From the NCBI GenBank assembly GCA_024235415.1, contig JACKML010000001.1:62001-126000 (forward strand): 64,000 bases of DNA, read 5' to 3'. The stretch comes from Chromatiaceae bacterium. GTDB taxonomy: Bacteria > Pseudomonadota > Gammaproteobacteria > Chromatiales > Chromatiaceae. The notes beneath the pieces are model-generated. The model saw only the letters and a list, made by a program, of their open reading frames with translations, was not told where the DNA came from and did no database searches. Of the stretch, positions 13,610 to 22,036 are shown piece after piece (within the stretch, counting starts at the first letter, position 1; every line of letters begins with the position of its first letter). The translations under genes and the position numbers were made by a program.

Positions 13610-15187
13610 TCATTCCCACTCGATCGTCGCCGGCGGCTTGCTCGAGATGTCGTAGGCGACGCGGGATACGCCCGTCACTTCGTTGATGATGCGGCTGGAC
13701 ACCCTTTCCAGGAACTCGAAAGGCAGGTGCGAAAAACTCGCGGTCATGAAATCGATCGTCTTGACTGCACGCAGGGTGACGACGTAGTCGTAACAACGCG
13801 CATCGCCGACCACGCCGACCGACTTGACCGGCAGGAACACGGCAAATGCCTGGCTGACCTCGTCGTACAGATTGGCCCGACGCAGCTCTTCGATGTAGAT
13901 CGCGTCAGCAAACCGCAGGATGTCAGCATACTCTTTCCTTACCTCGCCAAGGATGCGCACGCCCAGCCCGGGGCCGGGGAACGGATGACGATAGATCATC
14001 TCGTAGGGAAGACCGAGTTCCATACCGACGCGGCGTACCTCGTCCTTGAACAGTTCGCGCAGCGGCTCGACCAGTTGCAGTTTCATATAGTCCGGCAGAC
14101 CACCGACGTTGTGGTGCGACTTGATCACGTGCGCCTTGCCCGAGGCAGCACCTGCCGACTCGATCACGTCCGGATAGATGGTGCCCTGGGCCAGGAATGC
14201 AACACCCTCGAGACTGGCGGCCTCCTCTTCGAAAATGTCGATGAACAGGTTGCCGATGATCTTGCGCTTCTGCTCCGGGTCGGAGACGCCCTTGAGGCCT
14301 TTGAGGAAGCGGTCTTCGGCATTGACCCGCACCACGTTGACGCCCATGTGCTCGGCGAACGTCGCCATCACCTGGTCGCCTTCATGCAGCCGCAACAGGC
14401 CGTTGTCGACGAAGATACACACCAGGCGATCACCCACCGCACGGTGCAGCATCGCGGCGACCACTGAGGAATCCACGCCGCCCGACAGGCCGAGCACGAC
14501 CCGGCCATCACCGATCTGTTCCTGCATCTTGCGGATACTGTCTTCGATGATGCTGCTGGCATTCCACAGCGCCTCGCAACCGCAGATCTCGAACAGGAAA
14601 CGCTCGAGGATGCGCCCGCCCTGACGTGTGTGGGTCACCTCCGGATGAAACTGCAGGCCGTACAGTTTGCGCGACTCATCGGCCATGCCGGCCAGCGGCG
14701 CGTTGTCGGTGGTGCAGATCGCAATGAAACCCGGTGGCAGTTCCTCGACCCGGTCACCGTGACTCATCCAAACGTCGAGCAGGCCCCAGCCCTCGGCACT
14801 GGTATGGTCCTCTATATCGCGCAGCAGCCGCGAGTGACCACGCGCGCGCACCTGGGCATAGCCGTATTCGTGCTTGTCCGAAGCAGCCACACGGCCACCG
14901 AGCTGCGCCGCCATCGTCTGCATGCCGTAACAGATGCCCAGTACCGGCACCTGCCAGTCGAATACCTTCTGCGGTGCACGCGGGGTATCGTCACCGGTGA
15001 CCGTCTCCGGCCCTCCCGACAGGATGATGCCGCTTGGATTCAGCGCATCCAGGGCACCTTCGCAGTTGTCGTATGGCCAGATCTCGCAATACACACCGGC
15101 CTCACGCACTCGACGCGCGATCAACTGGGTGTATTGCGAACCGAAATCGACGATCAGGACGCTGTGGGCGTGGATATCAGTGGTCAT
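13610..15187 (-). CDS. guaA: GMP synthase (glutamine-hydrolysing)
   Basis: A 525-residue enzyme that converts XMP to GMP with glutamine and ATP. The N-terminal class-I glutamine amidotransferase has VLGICYGMQTMA with the nucleophile cysteine (about residue 84) and FHPEVTHT with the catalytic histidine. The ATP pyrophosphatase domain has LGLSGGVDSSV (about 230), and the C-terminal dimerisation domain ends ATIEWE. The gene is full length; its 3' end is the ICE insertion site, so the last codons may have been restored by the element. It lies 108 nt downstream of guaB in the usual guaBA order. Confidence 0.97.
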   Translation of the reverse strand: MTTDIHAHSVLIVDFGSQYTQLIARRVREAGVYCEIWPYDNCEGALDALNPSGIILSGGPETVTGDDTPRAPQKVFDWQVPVLGICYGMQTMAAQLGGRVAASDKHEYGYAQVRARGHSRLLRDIEDHTSAEGWGLLDVWMSHGDRVEELPPGFIAICTTDNAPLAGMADESRKLYGLQFHPEVTHTRQGGRILERFLFEICGCEALWNASSIIEDSIRKMQEQIGDGRVVLGLSGGVDSSVVAAMLHRAVGDRLVCIFVDNGLLRLHEGDQVMATFAEHMGVNVVRVNAEDRFLKGLKGVSDPEQKRKIIGNLFIDIFEEEAASLEGVAFLAQGTIYPDVIESAGAASGKAHVIKSHHNVGGLPDYMKLQLVEPLRELFKDEVRRVGMELGLPYEMIYRHPFPGPGLGVRILGEVRKEYADILRFADAIYIEELRRANLYDEVSQAFAVFLPVKSVGVVGDARCYDYVVTLRAVKTIDFMTASFSHLPFEFLERVSSRIINEVTGVSRVAYDISSKPPATIEWE

Positions 15188-15295
15188 GTGATTGGTTCCA
15201 AAAAACGGCAGGACGCCGGGAGCACACCGGGCATCGGAAATCGCAGCAGCGGCCGACCATCAGGAGCAAGGCCAGCCGCTGCCCGGGTCGGCAGC

Positions 15296-16765
15296 TCAGT
15301 CGCGGCGGTAGTTCGGTGCTTCCTTGGTGATCTGCACGTCGTGGACGTGCGATTCACGCATACCCGCATTGGTCACACGAACGAACAGCGGTTTGGTGCG
15401 CATTTCGTGCAAAGTTCCACAGCCGGTATAACCCATGCTGGAACGAATACCGCCGATCAGCTGGGTGATGACATTGATCAGCGGCCCCTTGTAAGGCACG
15501 CGACCCTCGATGCCCTCCGGCACCAGCTTGTCCTTCTTCGTCTCTTCCTGGAAGTAGCGATCGCTCGACCCCTGTTGTCCAGCCATGGCGCCCAGCGAAC
15601 CCATCCCACGATAAGACTTGTACGAACGACCCTGGTAGATCTCGACCTCGCCAGGCGACTCGTCGGTACCCGCGAACAGGCCGCCAATCATCACCGAATG
15701 GGCACCGGCGGCGATCACCTTCGCGATGTCGCCCGAGTAGCGCAGACCGCCATCGGCGATCACCGGCACGCCGCTGCCGGCCAGCGCGGTCACCACATTG
15801 TCGACCGCCGTCACCTGAGGCACACCGACACCCGCAACGATGCGCGTGGTGCAGATCGAGCCCGGGCCGATGCCGACCTTCACCGCGTCCGCGCCGGCCT
15901 CGACCAATGCCAGTCCAGCCTCACCGGTGGCGATGTTGCCGCCGATTACCTGCACCTGCGGAAAATGTTTCTTTATCCAGGCCACGCGATTGAGCACACC
16001 TACCGAATGGCCATGCGCAGTATCGACCGTGATCACATCCACCCCGGCCTCGACCAGCAGTTCGACACGTTCCTCGGTGCCCTGGCCAACGCCGACCGCC
16101 GCGCCGACACGCAGGCGCTCCTGTGAATCACGACAGGCATCCGGGAAGTCCGTCGCCTTCTGGATGTCCTTCACAGTGATCAGGCCGCGCAACTCGAAGT
16201 TGTCGTTGACCACAAGGACCTTCTCGATGCGGTGCTGATGCAGTTTGGCCACCACCTCTTCGCGACTGGCGCCCTCACGCACGGTCACGAGCCGATCCTT
16301 TGGTGTCATGATCGAACTGACTTTCTCGTCCAGGCGCGTCTCGAAACGCAGGTCACGGCCGGTCACGATCCCGACCAGTTCACTGCCATCGACCACCGGG
16401 ACGCCGGAGATATGATTGGAGCGGGTCAGGGCCAGCACCTCGGCGATACTGGTATGCGGCGACACCGTGATCGGGTCGTGGATCACGCCGCTCTCGTAGC
16501 GTTTGACCATCCGCACATGCGCCGCCTGGTCATAGGCCGCCATGTTCTTGTGCACCATGCCGATACCGCCCGCCAGGGCCATTGCGATCGCCAGGCGCGC
16601 CTCGGTCACCGTGTCCATCGCCGCAGAGACCAGGGGGATATTGAGATCGATCTCGCGCGTGAGCTTGGTCGACAGGGTGACGTCTTTGGGTACGACCTCG
16701 GATCGCGCCGGCACCAGCAGCACGTCGTCGAAAGTCAGGGCTTCTTGGTCTTGAGCGAGGCGCAT
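15296..16765 (-). CDS. guaB: IMP dehydrogenase
   Basis: A 489-residue enzyme oxidising IMP to XMP with NAD+, the committed step to GMP. It begins LTFDDVLLVPARSEV, carries two CBS domains (about residues 95-205) and the active-site loop VGIGPGSICTTRIVAGVG with the catalytic cysteine. The frame stays open far upstream (to 16966), but family length and the nearby promoter point to ATG 16765 or the ATG two codons earlier at 16771; GGAA precedes both. It is followed by guaA in one operon. Confidence 0.97.
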   Translation of the reverse strand: MRLAQDQEALTFDDVLLVPARSEVVPKDVTLSTKLTREIDLNIPLVSAAMDTVTEARLAIAMALAGGIGMVHKNMAAYDQAAHVRMVKRYESGVIHDPITVSPHTSIAEVLALTRSNHISGVPVVDGSELVGIVTGRDLRFETRLDEKVSSIMTPKDRLVTVREGASREEVVAKLHQHRIEKVLVVNDNFELRGLITVKDIQKATDFPDACRDSQERLRVGAAVGVGQGTEERVELLVEAGVDVITVDTAHGHSVGVLNRVAWIKKHFPQVQVIGGNIATGEAGLALVEAGADAVKVGIGPGSICTTRIVAGVGVPQVTAVDNVVTALAGSGVPVIADGGLRYSGDIAKVIAAGAHSVMIGGLFAGTDESPGEVEIYQGRSYKSYRGMGSLGAMAGQQGSSDRYFQEETKKDKLVPEGIEGRVPYKGPLINVITQLIGGIRSSMGYTGCGTLHEMRTKPLFVRVTNAGMRESHVHDVQITKEAPNYRRD

Positions 16766-16801
16766 GGGCATTTCCAGATTGGGAATCGAGATAAGCGCGA
16801 C

Positions 16802-16830
16802 ATTATAGGATTTGACGGAAACTCGGTAAA
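16802..16830 (-). promoter_or_regulatory. Sigma-70 promoter of guaBA
   Basis: On the minus strand TTTACC (16830-16825) and a consensus TATAAT (16807-16802) are separated by 17 bp. The expected start of transcription lies about 25-30 nt before guaB. Confidence 0.75.
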
Positions 16831-17003
16831 CTGGGTAGTCTGCATATTGCGTCGTAATTCGGTAGTCATGAAAACCGCAATTGCGTCGTCTAGCAGCGCC
16901 CTTGGCCAATGGCCCGCACGCGACGACTCGAAAAAAACAATAATGGCAACGAACCGGGGCGACCACTAAATCAAAAAATCGTCGATTCAGGAGATGGAGT
17001 CAC

Positions 17004-17348
17004 ATGAAAAAGATTCTATTGGTAGCCGCTATCACCACCTTTGCTTTTGGCATTGTCGGTTGCGCGCAGCAGGGCACCAAAGAGGCGGCCGCCCCGGCAA
17101 CGGGTGACAAAGGTGCGTATGAGAGCGCCTTGGCCGCGGCCAAGAACGAGCAGAAAAAAGCTGCTGCCGTCGGCGGCGAATGGCGCGACACCGGCAAGGT
17201 GCTCCAGTCAGCCGAAGAGGCCGCCGCCAAGGGCGACTATGCGACAGCCAAGAAACTGGCCGACAAGGCTGCATTCGAAGGCCGCATGGGCCAGGAGCAG
17301 GCCGCCAGTCAGGTCGGTGTAGGCAATCCGGCATACCTTTACCACTAA
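17004..17348 (+). CDS. SoxXA-binding-protein-like lipoprotein
   Basis: A 114-residue lipoprotein with signal MKKILLVAAITTFAFGIVGC, the lipobox cysteine at residue 20. The mature part is Ala/Lys-rich helix with the pattern EQKKAAAVGGEWRDTGKVLQ followed by AEEAAAKGDYATAKKLADKA, which is the conserved stretch of SoxXA-binding (SoxK-type) proteins that assist the thiosulfate-oxidising cytochrome SoxXA in the periplasm. No sox gene lies nearby, so the role here is inference from family likeness. The ATG follows GGAGATGG. It is a single-gene unit with its own terminator (17366-17395). Confidence 0.75.
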   Translation: MKKILLVAAITTFAFGIVGCAQQGTKEAAAPATGDKGAYESALAAAKNEQKKAAAVGGEWRDTGKVLQSAEEAAAKGDYATAKKLADKAAFEGRMGQEQAASQVGVGNPAYLYH

Positions 17349-17365
17349 GGGCCCTGCCTGCCTCG

Positions 17366-17395
17366 AAAAAAGCCGGGCAGTGCCCGGCTTTTTTT
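17366..17395 (+). terminator. Intrinsic terminator after the lipoprotein gene
   Basis: AAAAAAGCCGGGC, loop AGT, GCCCGGCTTTTTTT. The GTG inside its right arm (17380) is therefore not the xseA start. Confidence 0.9.
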
Positions 17396-17406
17396 CGCTC
17401 AATCCT

Positions 17407-18783
17407 ATGCCCGACCCCACTCTCGAAACACGCGACATCTACAGTGTCAGCCGGCTCAATGCCGAGGCGCGCGCAGTGCTCGAGGGCAGCTTCCCACTGC
17501 TGTGGATCGAAGGCGAGATCTCGAACCTCGCCGCGCCAAGATCGGGGCACCTGTATTTCAGCCTGAAAGACGCGCATGCACAGGTGCGCTGCGCCCTGTT
17601 TCGCGCCAAGCGCCAGCTGTTGCGCAGCACGCCGGCCGACGGTGATCAGGTTCTGGTCAGGGCACGCATCAGCTTTTACGAGCCACGCGGTGAATTTCAG
17701 CTCATTGTCGAGCACCTCGAAGCCGCCGGCGCCGGGTCGGCGCAGCGCGAGTTCGAGGCACTCAAGCACAAGCTACAGGCCGAGGGGCTGTTCGATGCAG
17801 CCCGCAAAAAGCCCCTGCCGACCTTCCCGCTCCGCCTTGGCGTAATCACATCGCCATCCGGTGCCGCGATCCGCGACGTGTTGAAGGTATTGCGCCGCCG
17901 TTCACCGCAGCTGCCGGTAACGGTATTTCCCGCCCAGGTACAGGGCAAAGGCGCCGCCGACGAGCTGTTGAAAGCGCTCGATCTCGCACTGCGACGTGGT
18001 GACTGCGACGTGCTGCTGCTGACGCGCGGCGGCGGCTCGGCCGAAGACCTGGCGGCATTCAACGACGAGCGACTGGCGCGCGCAATCGCGGCGGCCAAGG
18101 TCCCGGTGGTCAGTGCCGTAGGCCACGAAATCGACTTCACGATCGCCGATTTCGTCGCCGACCGGCGGGCACCGACACCCTCGGCCGCCGCCGAACTGAT
18201 CAGTCCGGATGCCGGGGCATTGGCCACCCGGATCCGGCGCCATGAACAACGCCTCGACCACGTCATACGGCGTCGTATCGCGCTCGACAGACAGCTGCTG
18301 CTTGGCCTGCGCGGCCGCCTGCAGCGCGCCGCACCTGCCAGTCGCCTGCGCCAGGACCAGCAGCGTCTGGACAACCTGGATCTGCGGCTGGCGCGTGCAA
18401 TGCGCGGCTTGCTGGGCAGGCATGACAGCGGGTTGCGCGCACTGACACGCCATCTGCACAGCCACAGTCCGACGCAGCGTCTGCGATTGCTTCAGCAACG
18501 ATTCTCCAGCCTGCCCGAGCGTCTCGGGCACGCCTGGACCTCCGGCGGACAACGGCGCCACGACCGGCTGGCGGCACTGGTACGGCAGCTGAATGCAGTA
18601 AGTCCGCTGGCCACGCTACAACGAGGCTATACGGTGTTGCGCCGCGGCGATGATGGAAAAGTGGTCACCCATGCGACCGATGTCGAGGTCGGCGATGCAC
18701 TGCAGGCATTGCTGGTCGATGGCGCCCTGGAACTGACGGTGAACACCGTCCGGGTCAACGGCGATCCGGAAACCGATTCGTAA
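17407..18783 (+). CDS. xseA: Exodeoxyribonuclease VII large subunit
   Basis: A 458-residue protein with an N-terminal OB-fold (VSRLNAEARAVLE, then LLWIEGEISNLAAPRSGHLY) and the catalytic region (FPLRLGVITSPSGAAIRDVL, LLLTRGGGSAEDLAAFNDE, VSAVGHEIDFTIADFVAD), ending in the coiled-coil that binds several XseB subunits. The enzyme degrades single-stranded DNA in repair. The start is ATG 17407; a GTG at 17380 lies inside the preceding terminator. It is convergent with der, leaving only 6 bp between them; xseB is not adjacent. Confidence 0.95.
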   Translation: MPDPTLETRDIYSVSRLNAEARAVLEGSFPLLWIEGEISNLAAPRSGHLYFSLKDAHAQVRCALFRAKRQLLRSTPADGDQVLVRARISFYEPRGEFQLIVEHLEAAGAGSAQREFEALKHKLQAEGLFDAARKKPLPTFPLRLGVITSPSGAAIRDVLKVLRRRSPQLPVTVFPAQVQGKGAADELLKALDLALRRGDCDVLLLTRGGGSAEDLAAFNDERLARAIAAAKVPVVSAVGHEIDFTIADFVADRRAPTPSAAAELISPDAGALATRIRRHEQRLDHVIRRRIALDRQLLLGLRGRLQRAAPASRLRQDQQRLDNLDLRLARAMRGLLGRHDSGLRALTRHLHSHSPTQRLRLLQQRFSSLPERLGHAWTSGGQRRHDRLAALVRQLNAVSPLATLQRGYTVLRRGDDGKVVTHATDVEVGDALQALLVDGALELTVNTVRVNGDPETDS

Positions 18784-18789
18784 CCGCGG

Positions 18790-20184
18790 TTACTTCTTTT
18801 TTCCGACAAATTTCATCATGCGGCCACGCTTTTTGAGCTGGCGCTCGGTCAGCTTGTTGCGTTTGCCGGCAAACGGGTTCTCGCCAGTCTTGAACTCGAT
18901 CCGCAACGGTGTGCCTCGCAGTTGCAGAACACTGCGGAAGCGGTTCATCAAATAGCGCTGATATGTCGCCGGGACGTCGGCAGTCTGGTTGCCATGGATG
19001 ATGATGATCGGGGGATTCTTGCCGCCCTGGTGCGCGTAGCGCAGCTTGATCCGCCGTCCATGGACCAGTGGCGGCTGGTGCTCAGCCACGGCGGCTTCGA
19101 GAATCCGCGTCAACTCCGGGGTTTTCAGGTCGCTCATTGCCGCGGCGTAAGAGGCATCCACTGCGCTCAGCAGATGACCGACGCCACTGCCGTGCAGCGC
19201 CGAGACGAAACGCCATTCGGCGAAATCGAGGAACGGCAGGCGGCGCTGCATCTCGCTTTTCACGCGGTCACGTTCGTCACCGCTCAGCCCGTCCCACTTG
19301 TTGATCACGACCACCAACGCGCGCCCGCTCTCGACCACATGACCCGCCAATCCGGCGTCCTGATCCGAGATGCCCTGTTTGGCATCGAGCACCAGGAGGA
19401 TCACATTGGCCTGCTCAATAGCCTGCAACGTCTTGATGACACTGAATTTTTCGATGGTTTCGCTGATTTTTGCACGACGTCGCACGCCGGCGGTATCGAT
19501 CAGGGTGTAACGCTTGCCGTTGCTCTCGAACGGGATGTAGATGCTGTCACGGGTGGTTCCGGGCTCATCGAACGTGACGACCCGGTCCTCGCCGAGCAGG
19601 CGGTTGACGAGCGTCGACTTGCCCACATTCGGCCGCCCGACCACGGCAATCTGTATGCCTGGCTCGTGTTCGGTCTCCGCGCCGCCCTCGTCGTCCGGCA
19701 GGGCGTCGAGAACCTGGTTGATCAGGCCATGGACCCCACGACCATGTGCCGCAGCGATCGGCACCGGCTCACCCAGGCCGAGCGCATGGAAATCACCGCT
19801 GATCGCGTTGTAGTCGAGGCTTTCGGTCTTGTTGATCACCAGCGTGATCGATTTTCCGGTGCGCCGCAGACCCTCGGCGATGATCTGGTCACCGGCTGTC
19901 AGGCCGTCGCGACCGTCGAGGATGAAGAACACCAGATCCGCCTCGCCGATCGCCAGGCGTACCTGCCGTTCCATCAGCACGTCGACGCCCTCGCGGTCAC
20001 CGCTGAGTCCGCCGGTATCGACGACGACATAAGGACGTGAACCAAGGCGACCGATGCCGTACTTGCGATCCCGCGTAAGGCCCGGCTGATCCGCCACCAG
20101 CGCATCACGTGTGCGGGTCAGCCGGTTAAACAGCGTGGACTTGCCAACATTGGGGCGCCCAACCAGGGCAATGACCGGCAGCAT
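18790..20184 (-). CDS. der: Ribosome assembly GTPase Der (EngA)
   Basis: A 464-residue protein with two tandem GTPase domains: GRPNVGKSTLFNRL near residue 8 and GRPNVGKSTLVNRL near 188, each with its own NKxD motif (VINKTESLD and VINKWDGLS), followed by a KH-like C-terminal domain ending KKRGRMMKFVGKKK. It acts in maturation of the 50S subunit. It starts 8 nt after bamB ends, the standard neighbourhood. Confidence 0.97.
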   Translation of the reverse strand: MLPVIALVGRPNVGKSTLFNRLTRTRDALVADQPGLTRDRKYGIGRLGSRPYVVVDTGGLSGDREGVDVLMERQVRLAIGEADLVFFILDGRDGLTAGDQIIAEGLRRTGKSITLVINKTESLDYNAISGDFHALGLGEPVPIAAAHGRGVHGLINQVLDALPDDEGGAETEHEPGIQIAVVGRPNVGKSTLVNRLLGEDRVVTFDEPGTTRDSIYIPFESNGKRYTLIDTAGVRRRAKISETIEKFSVIKTLQAIEQANVILLVLDAKQGISDQDAGLAGHVVESGRALVVVINKWDGLSGDERDRVKSEMQRRLPFLDFAEWRFVSALHGSGVGHLLSAVDASYAAAMSDLKTPELTRILEAAVAEHQPPLVHGRRIKLRYAHQGGKNPPIIIIHGNQTADVPATYQRYLMNRFRSVLQLRGTPLRIEFKTGENPFAGKRNKLTERQLKKRGRMMKFVGKKK

Positions 20185-20192
20185 TTTGTGTC

Positions 20193-21359
20193 TCAGCGTG
20201 AAGGCAGACGCACGGCGGTCAACTCGCCGCCATCACCCTGAACATACAGGACACCGCCCACCACCTGCATACCGGTGGTGATCGGATCGCTGCCGGCGCG
20301 GGTGCGCGCCACCAAGCTGCCGTTCTCGTTATCCATCCAATGCAGGTAGCCCTCGAAATCACCAGCGACGACCAGGCCATCGACCACCGCGATGTTCGAC
20401 AGCCTGCGATGCTTGAGTGCGTCCTGACTCCAGCGCGCCCCGCCTGAGCGCAGGTCCAGACCCCAGACCACGCCGTCGGCATCGCCGACATACAGACCCT
20501 GGCGATCGGCGGCCATGCGGCTGTAAGACGACAGTTTGCGCCGCCACGCCACACGCCCGCTACTCTGTTCGAGTGCGGCCACCTCGCCCTGGTACGTCGC
20601 CACGAACACGCCGCCGCCGAGAATGATCGGATCGCCGTCGATATCGGCCAGGCGCTGCAACTCAGAGCGGCCACCCGGGACCGTCACGCTCGCATCCCAG
20701 ACCAGACCGCCGTTATCCGTGCGCAGCGCCAGAAGCCTGCCGCCTGCCATACCGACATAGACAGTGCCTCCCGAGACCACCGGTGAACCACTGCCGCGCA
20801 AGGTCAATACCGGCACCTCACGTTCATAGCGCCAGCGCTCATTTCCGTTGGTCACTTCCAGGCCAAACAGCTTGCCGTCAACGGTATGCGCAATGACGAC
20901 GCCATTGACCGCCACCGGGACGGACAACACCTCGCTGGACACCCTTGCGCGCCAGCGTTCCGCGCCGGATTCGATTGCCAGTGCGATGACTTCAGCATCG
21001 CTGGTGCCGATCAATACCAGGCCCTCGCCAACGCCAGGACCACCGGACGCCGGCACGTCGAGCTCGACACGCCACACGACGGCGCCGGTCTTGGCATCGA
21101 GCGCCTGAACCAGTCCCTCGGCGTCCACGACGTAGACGATGTCGCCGCGCACCTGCGGCTCGAGATTCAGACTCAACTCGTCGCTGCCGGCACCGATATC
21201 GCGCGACCAGAGCGTCTGCGGCTGCACCTTGTTCTCCAGGTCCAGCAGTTCGGACGGTTTGACCACGTTGGGCCCCGCGAACCATTCGGTCGGGTCGGCA
21301 AAGGTTCCGCAACCGCCAAGCAGCAGCGCCGCGAGCAACAATAAAAGGCGTCGCATCAT
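20193..21359 (-). CDS. bamB: Outer-membrane assembly lipoprotein BamB
   Basis: A 388-residue lipoprotein: signal MMRRLLLLLAALLLGGC with the lipidated cysteine at residue 17, then a PQQ-type beta-propeller made of repeats such as VQALDAKTGAVVWRVELD and VAALEQSSGRVAWRRKL. BamB supports insertion of beta-barrel proteins by the BAM complex at the inner face of the outer membrane. The first two codons are both ATG. It sits between yfgM (7 nt upstream) and der. Confidence 0.95.
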   Translation of the reverse strand: MMRRLLLLLAALLLGGCGTFADPTEWFAGPNVVKPSELLDLENKVQPQTLWSRDIGAGSDELSLNLEPQVRGDIVYVVDAEGLVQALDAKTGAVVWRVELDVPASGGPGVGEGLVLIGTSDAEVIALAIESGAERWRARVSSEVLSVPVAVNGVVIAHTVDGKLFGLEVTNGNERWRYEREVPVLTLRGSGSPVVSGGTVYVGMAGGRLLALRTDNGGLVWDASVTVPGGRSELQRLADIDGDPIILGGGVFVATYQGEVAALEQSSGRVAWRRKLSSYSRMAADRQGLYVGDADGVVWGLDLRSGGARWSQDALKHRRLSNIAVVDGLVVAGDFEGYLHWMDNENGSLVARTRAGSDPITTGMQVVGGVLYVQGDGGELTAVRLPSR

Positions 21360-21366
21360 GGCGTCC

Positions 21367-22002
21367 TCAGGAAGTCGGGACCTGGCCGCCGACGTCGACG
21401 AGCTTCATGCGCAGCACGCGTTCGTCCTCGACCCCTTTGAGCAGGGCGTCCTGGTATGCCTGACGCGCCGCGTCGGCATCTCCGCGAGTGTGCGCGAGAT
21501 CGCCACGCAAGACCGCGAACTCGCCGGCAAAGGCGGGGTCAACGGGCTCGGCGAGCAACTTTTTCAATGCGTCCAGCTCATTCATGTCGAGCAACAGACG
21601 CCCGAGCCGCAGGCGGGCCAACTCCTTGAGGGAGACGTCGGGCGCCGACTCCGTCACCCACTGCAGGTGATTGCGCGCTGCCGCTTTCTCGCCGCGTCCG
21701 TAGGACAGCCTGGCCAGCTCCAGTGCCGCGAAGCTGGCATACGCAGTCCCGCTGTACTCACCGATCAGGCGTTTGCCATCGTTGATCGCCTGATCCTGCT
21801 GCCCGTTCCGAATCGCTTGCCGCATCGTGTCGAAGATCATCGACGCCGCTTCACCCTGATTCTGCTGGTATCCCTGCCAACCCTGCCAACCTCCAATGAC
21901 CGCGAACCCAAGCACGATACCGCCGATCACCGATTTGCCGTTTTCCTTCCACCATCGCTTGATGGCTTCGACCTGTTCTTCGTCGGTCTGGTAGGTACTC
22001 AT
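21367..22002 (-). CDS. yfgM: YfgM-family tetratricopeptide protein
   Basis: A 211-residue inner-membrane protein: a short cytoplasmic start (MSTYQTDEEQVEAIKRWWKE), a transmembrane helix (VIGGIVLGFAVIGGWQGW, about residues 24-41) and a periplasmic tetratricopeptide region. YfgM is an ancillary subunit of the SecYEG translocon that hands proteins to periplasmic chaperones. Its place between hisS and bamB is conserved in gammaproteobacteria. Confidence 0.9.
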   Translation of the reverse strand: MSTYQTDEEQVEAIKRWWKENGKSVIGGIVLGFAVIGGWQGWQGYQQNQGEAASMIFDTMRQAIRNGQQDQAINDGKRLIGEYSGTAYASFAALELARLSYGRGEKAAARNHLQWVTESAPDVSLKELARLRLGRLLLDMNELDALKKLLAEPVDPAFAGEFAVLRGDLAHTRGDADAARQAYQDALLKGVEDERVLRMKLVDVGGQVPTS

Positions 22003-22036
22003 CTGACTTTTCTCCGCATTTTGGTTCGCGCCTGTT

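Noticed and set aside
13490..16126. Long plus-strand open frames over guaA and guaB (325 and 498 codons)
   Set aside because: They are antisense to two complete, well-conserved genes in GC-rich DNA and have no recognisable protein content.
15296..16966. 556-residue form of guaB from 16966
   Set aside because: The extra N-terminus has no family likeness and begins upstream of the TATAAT promoter found at 16802-16830.
17380..17406. GTG start of xseA at 17380
   Set aside because: It lies within the intrinsic terminator of the preceding gene; the ATG at 17407 fits the family.
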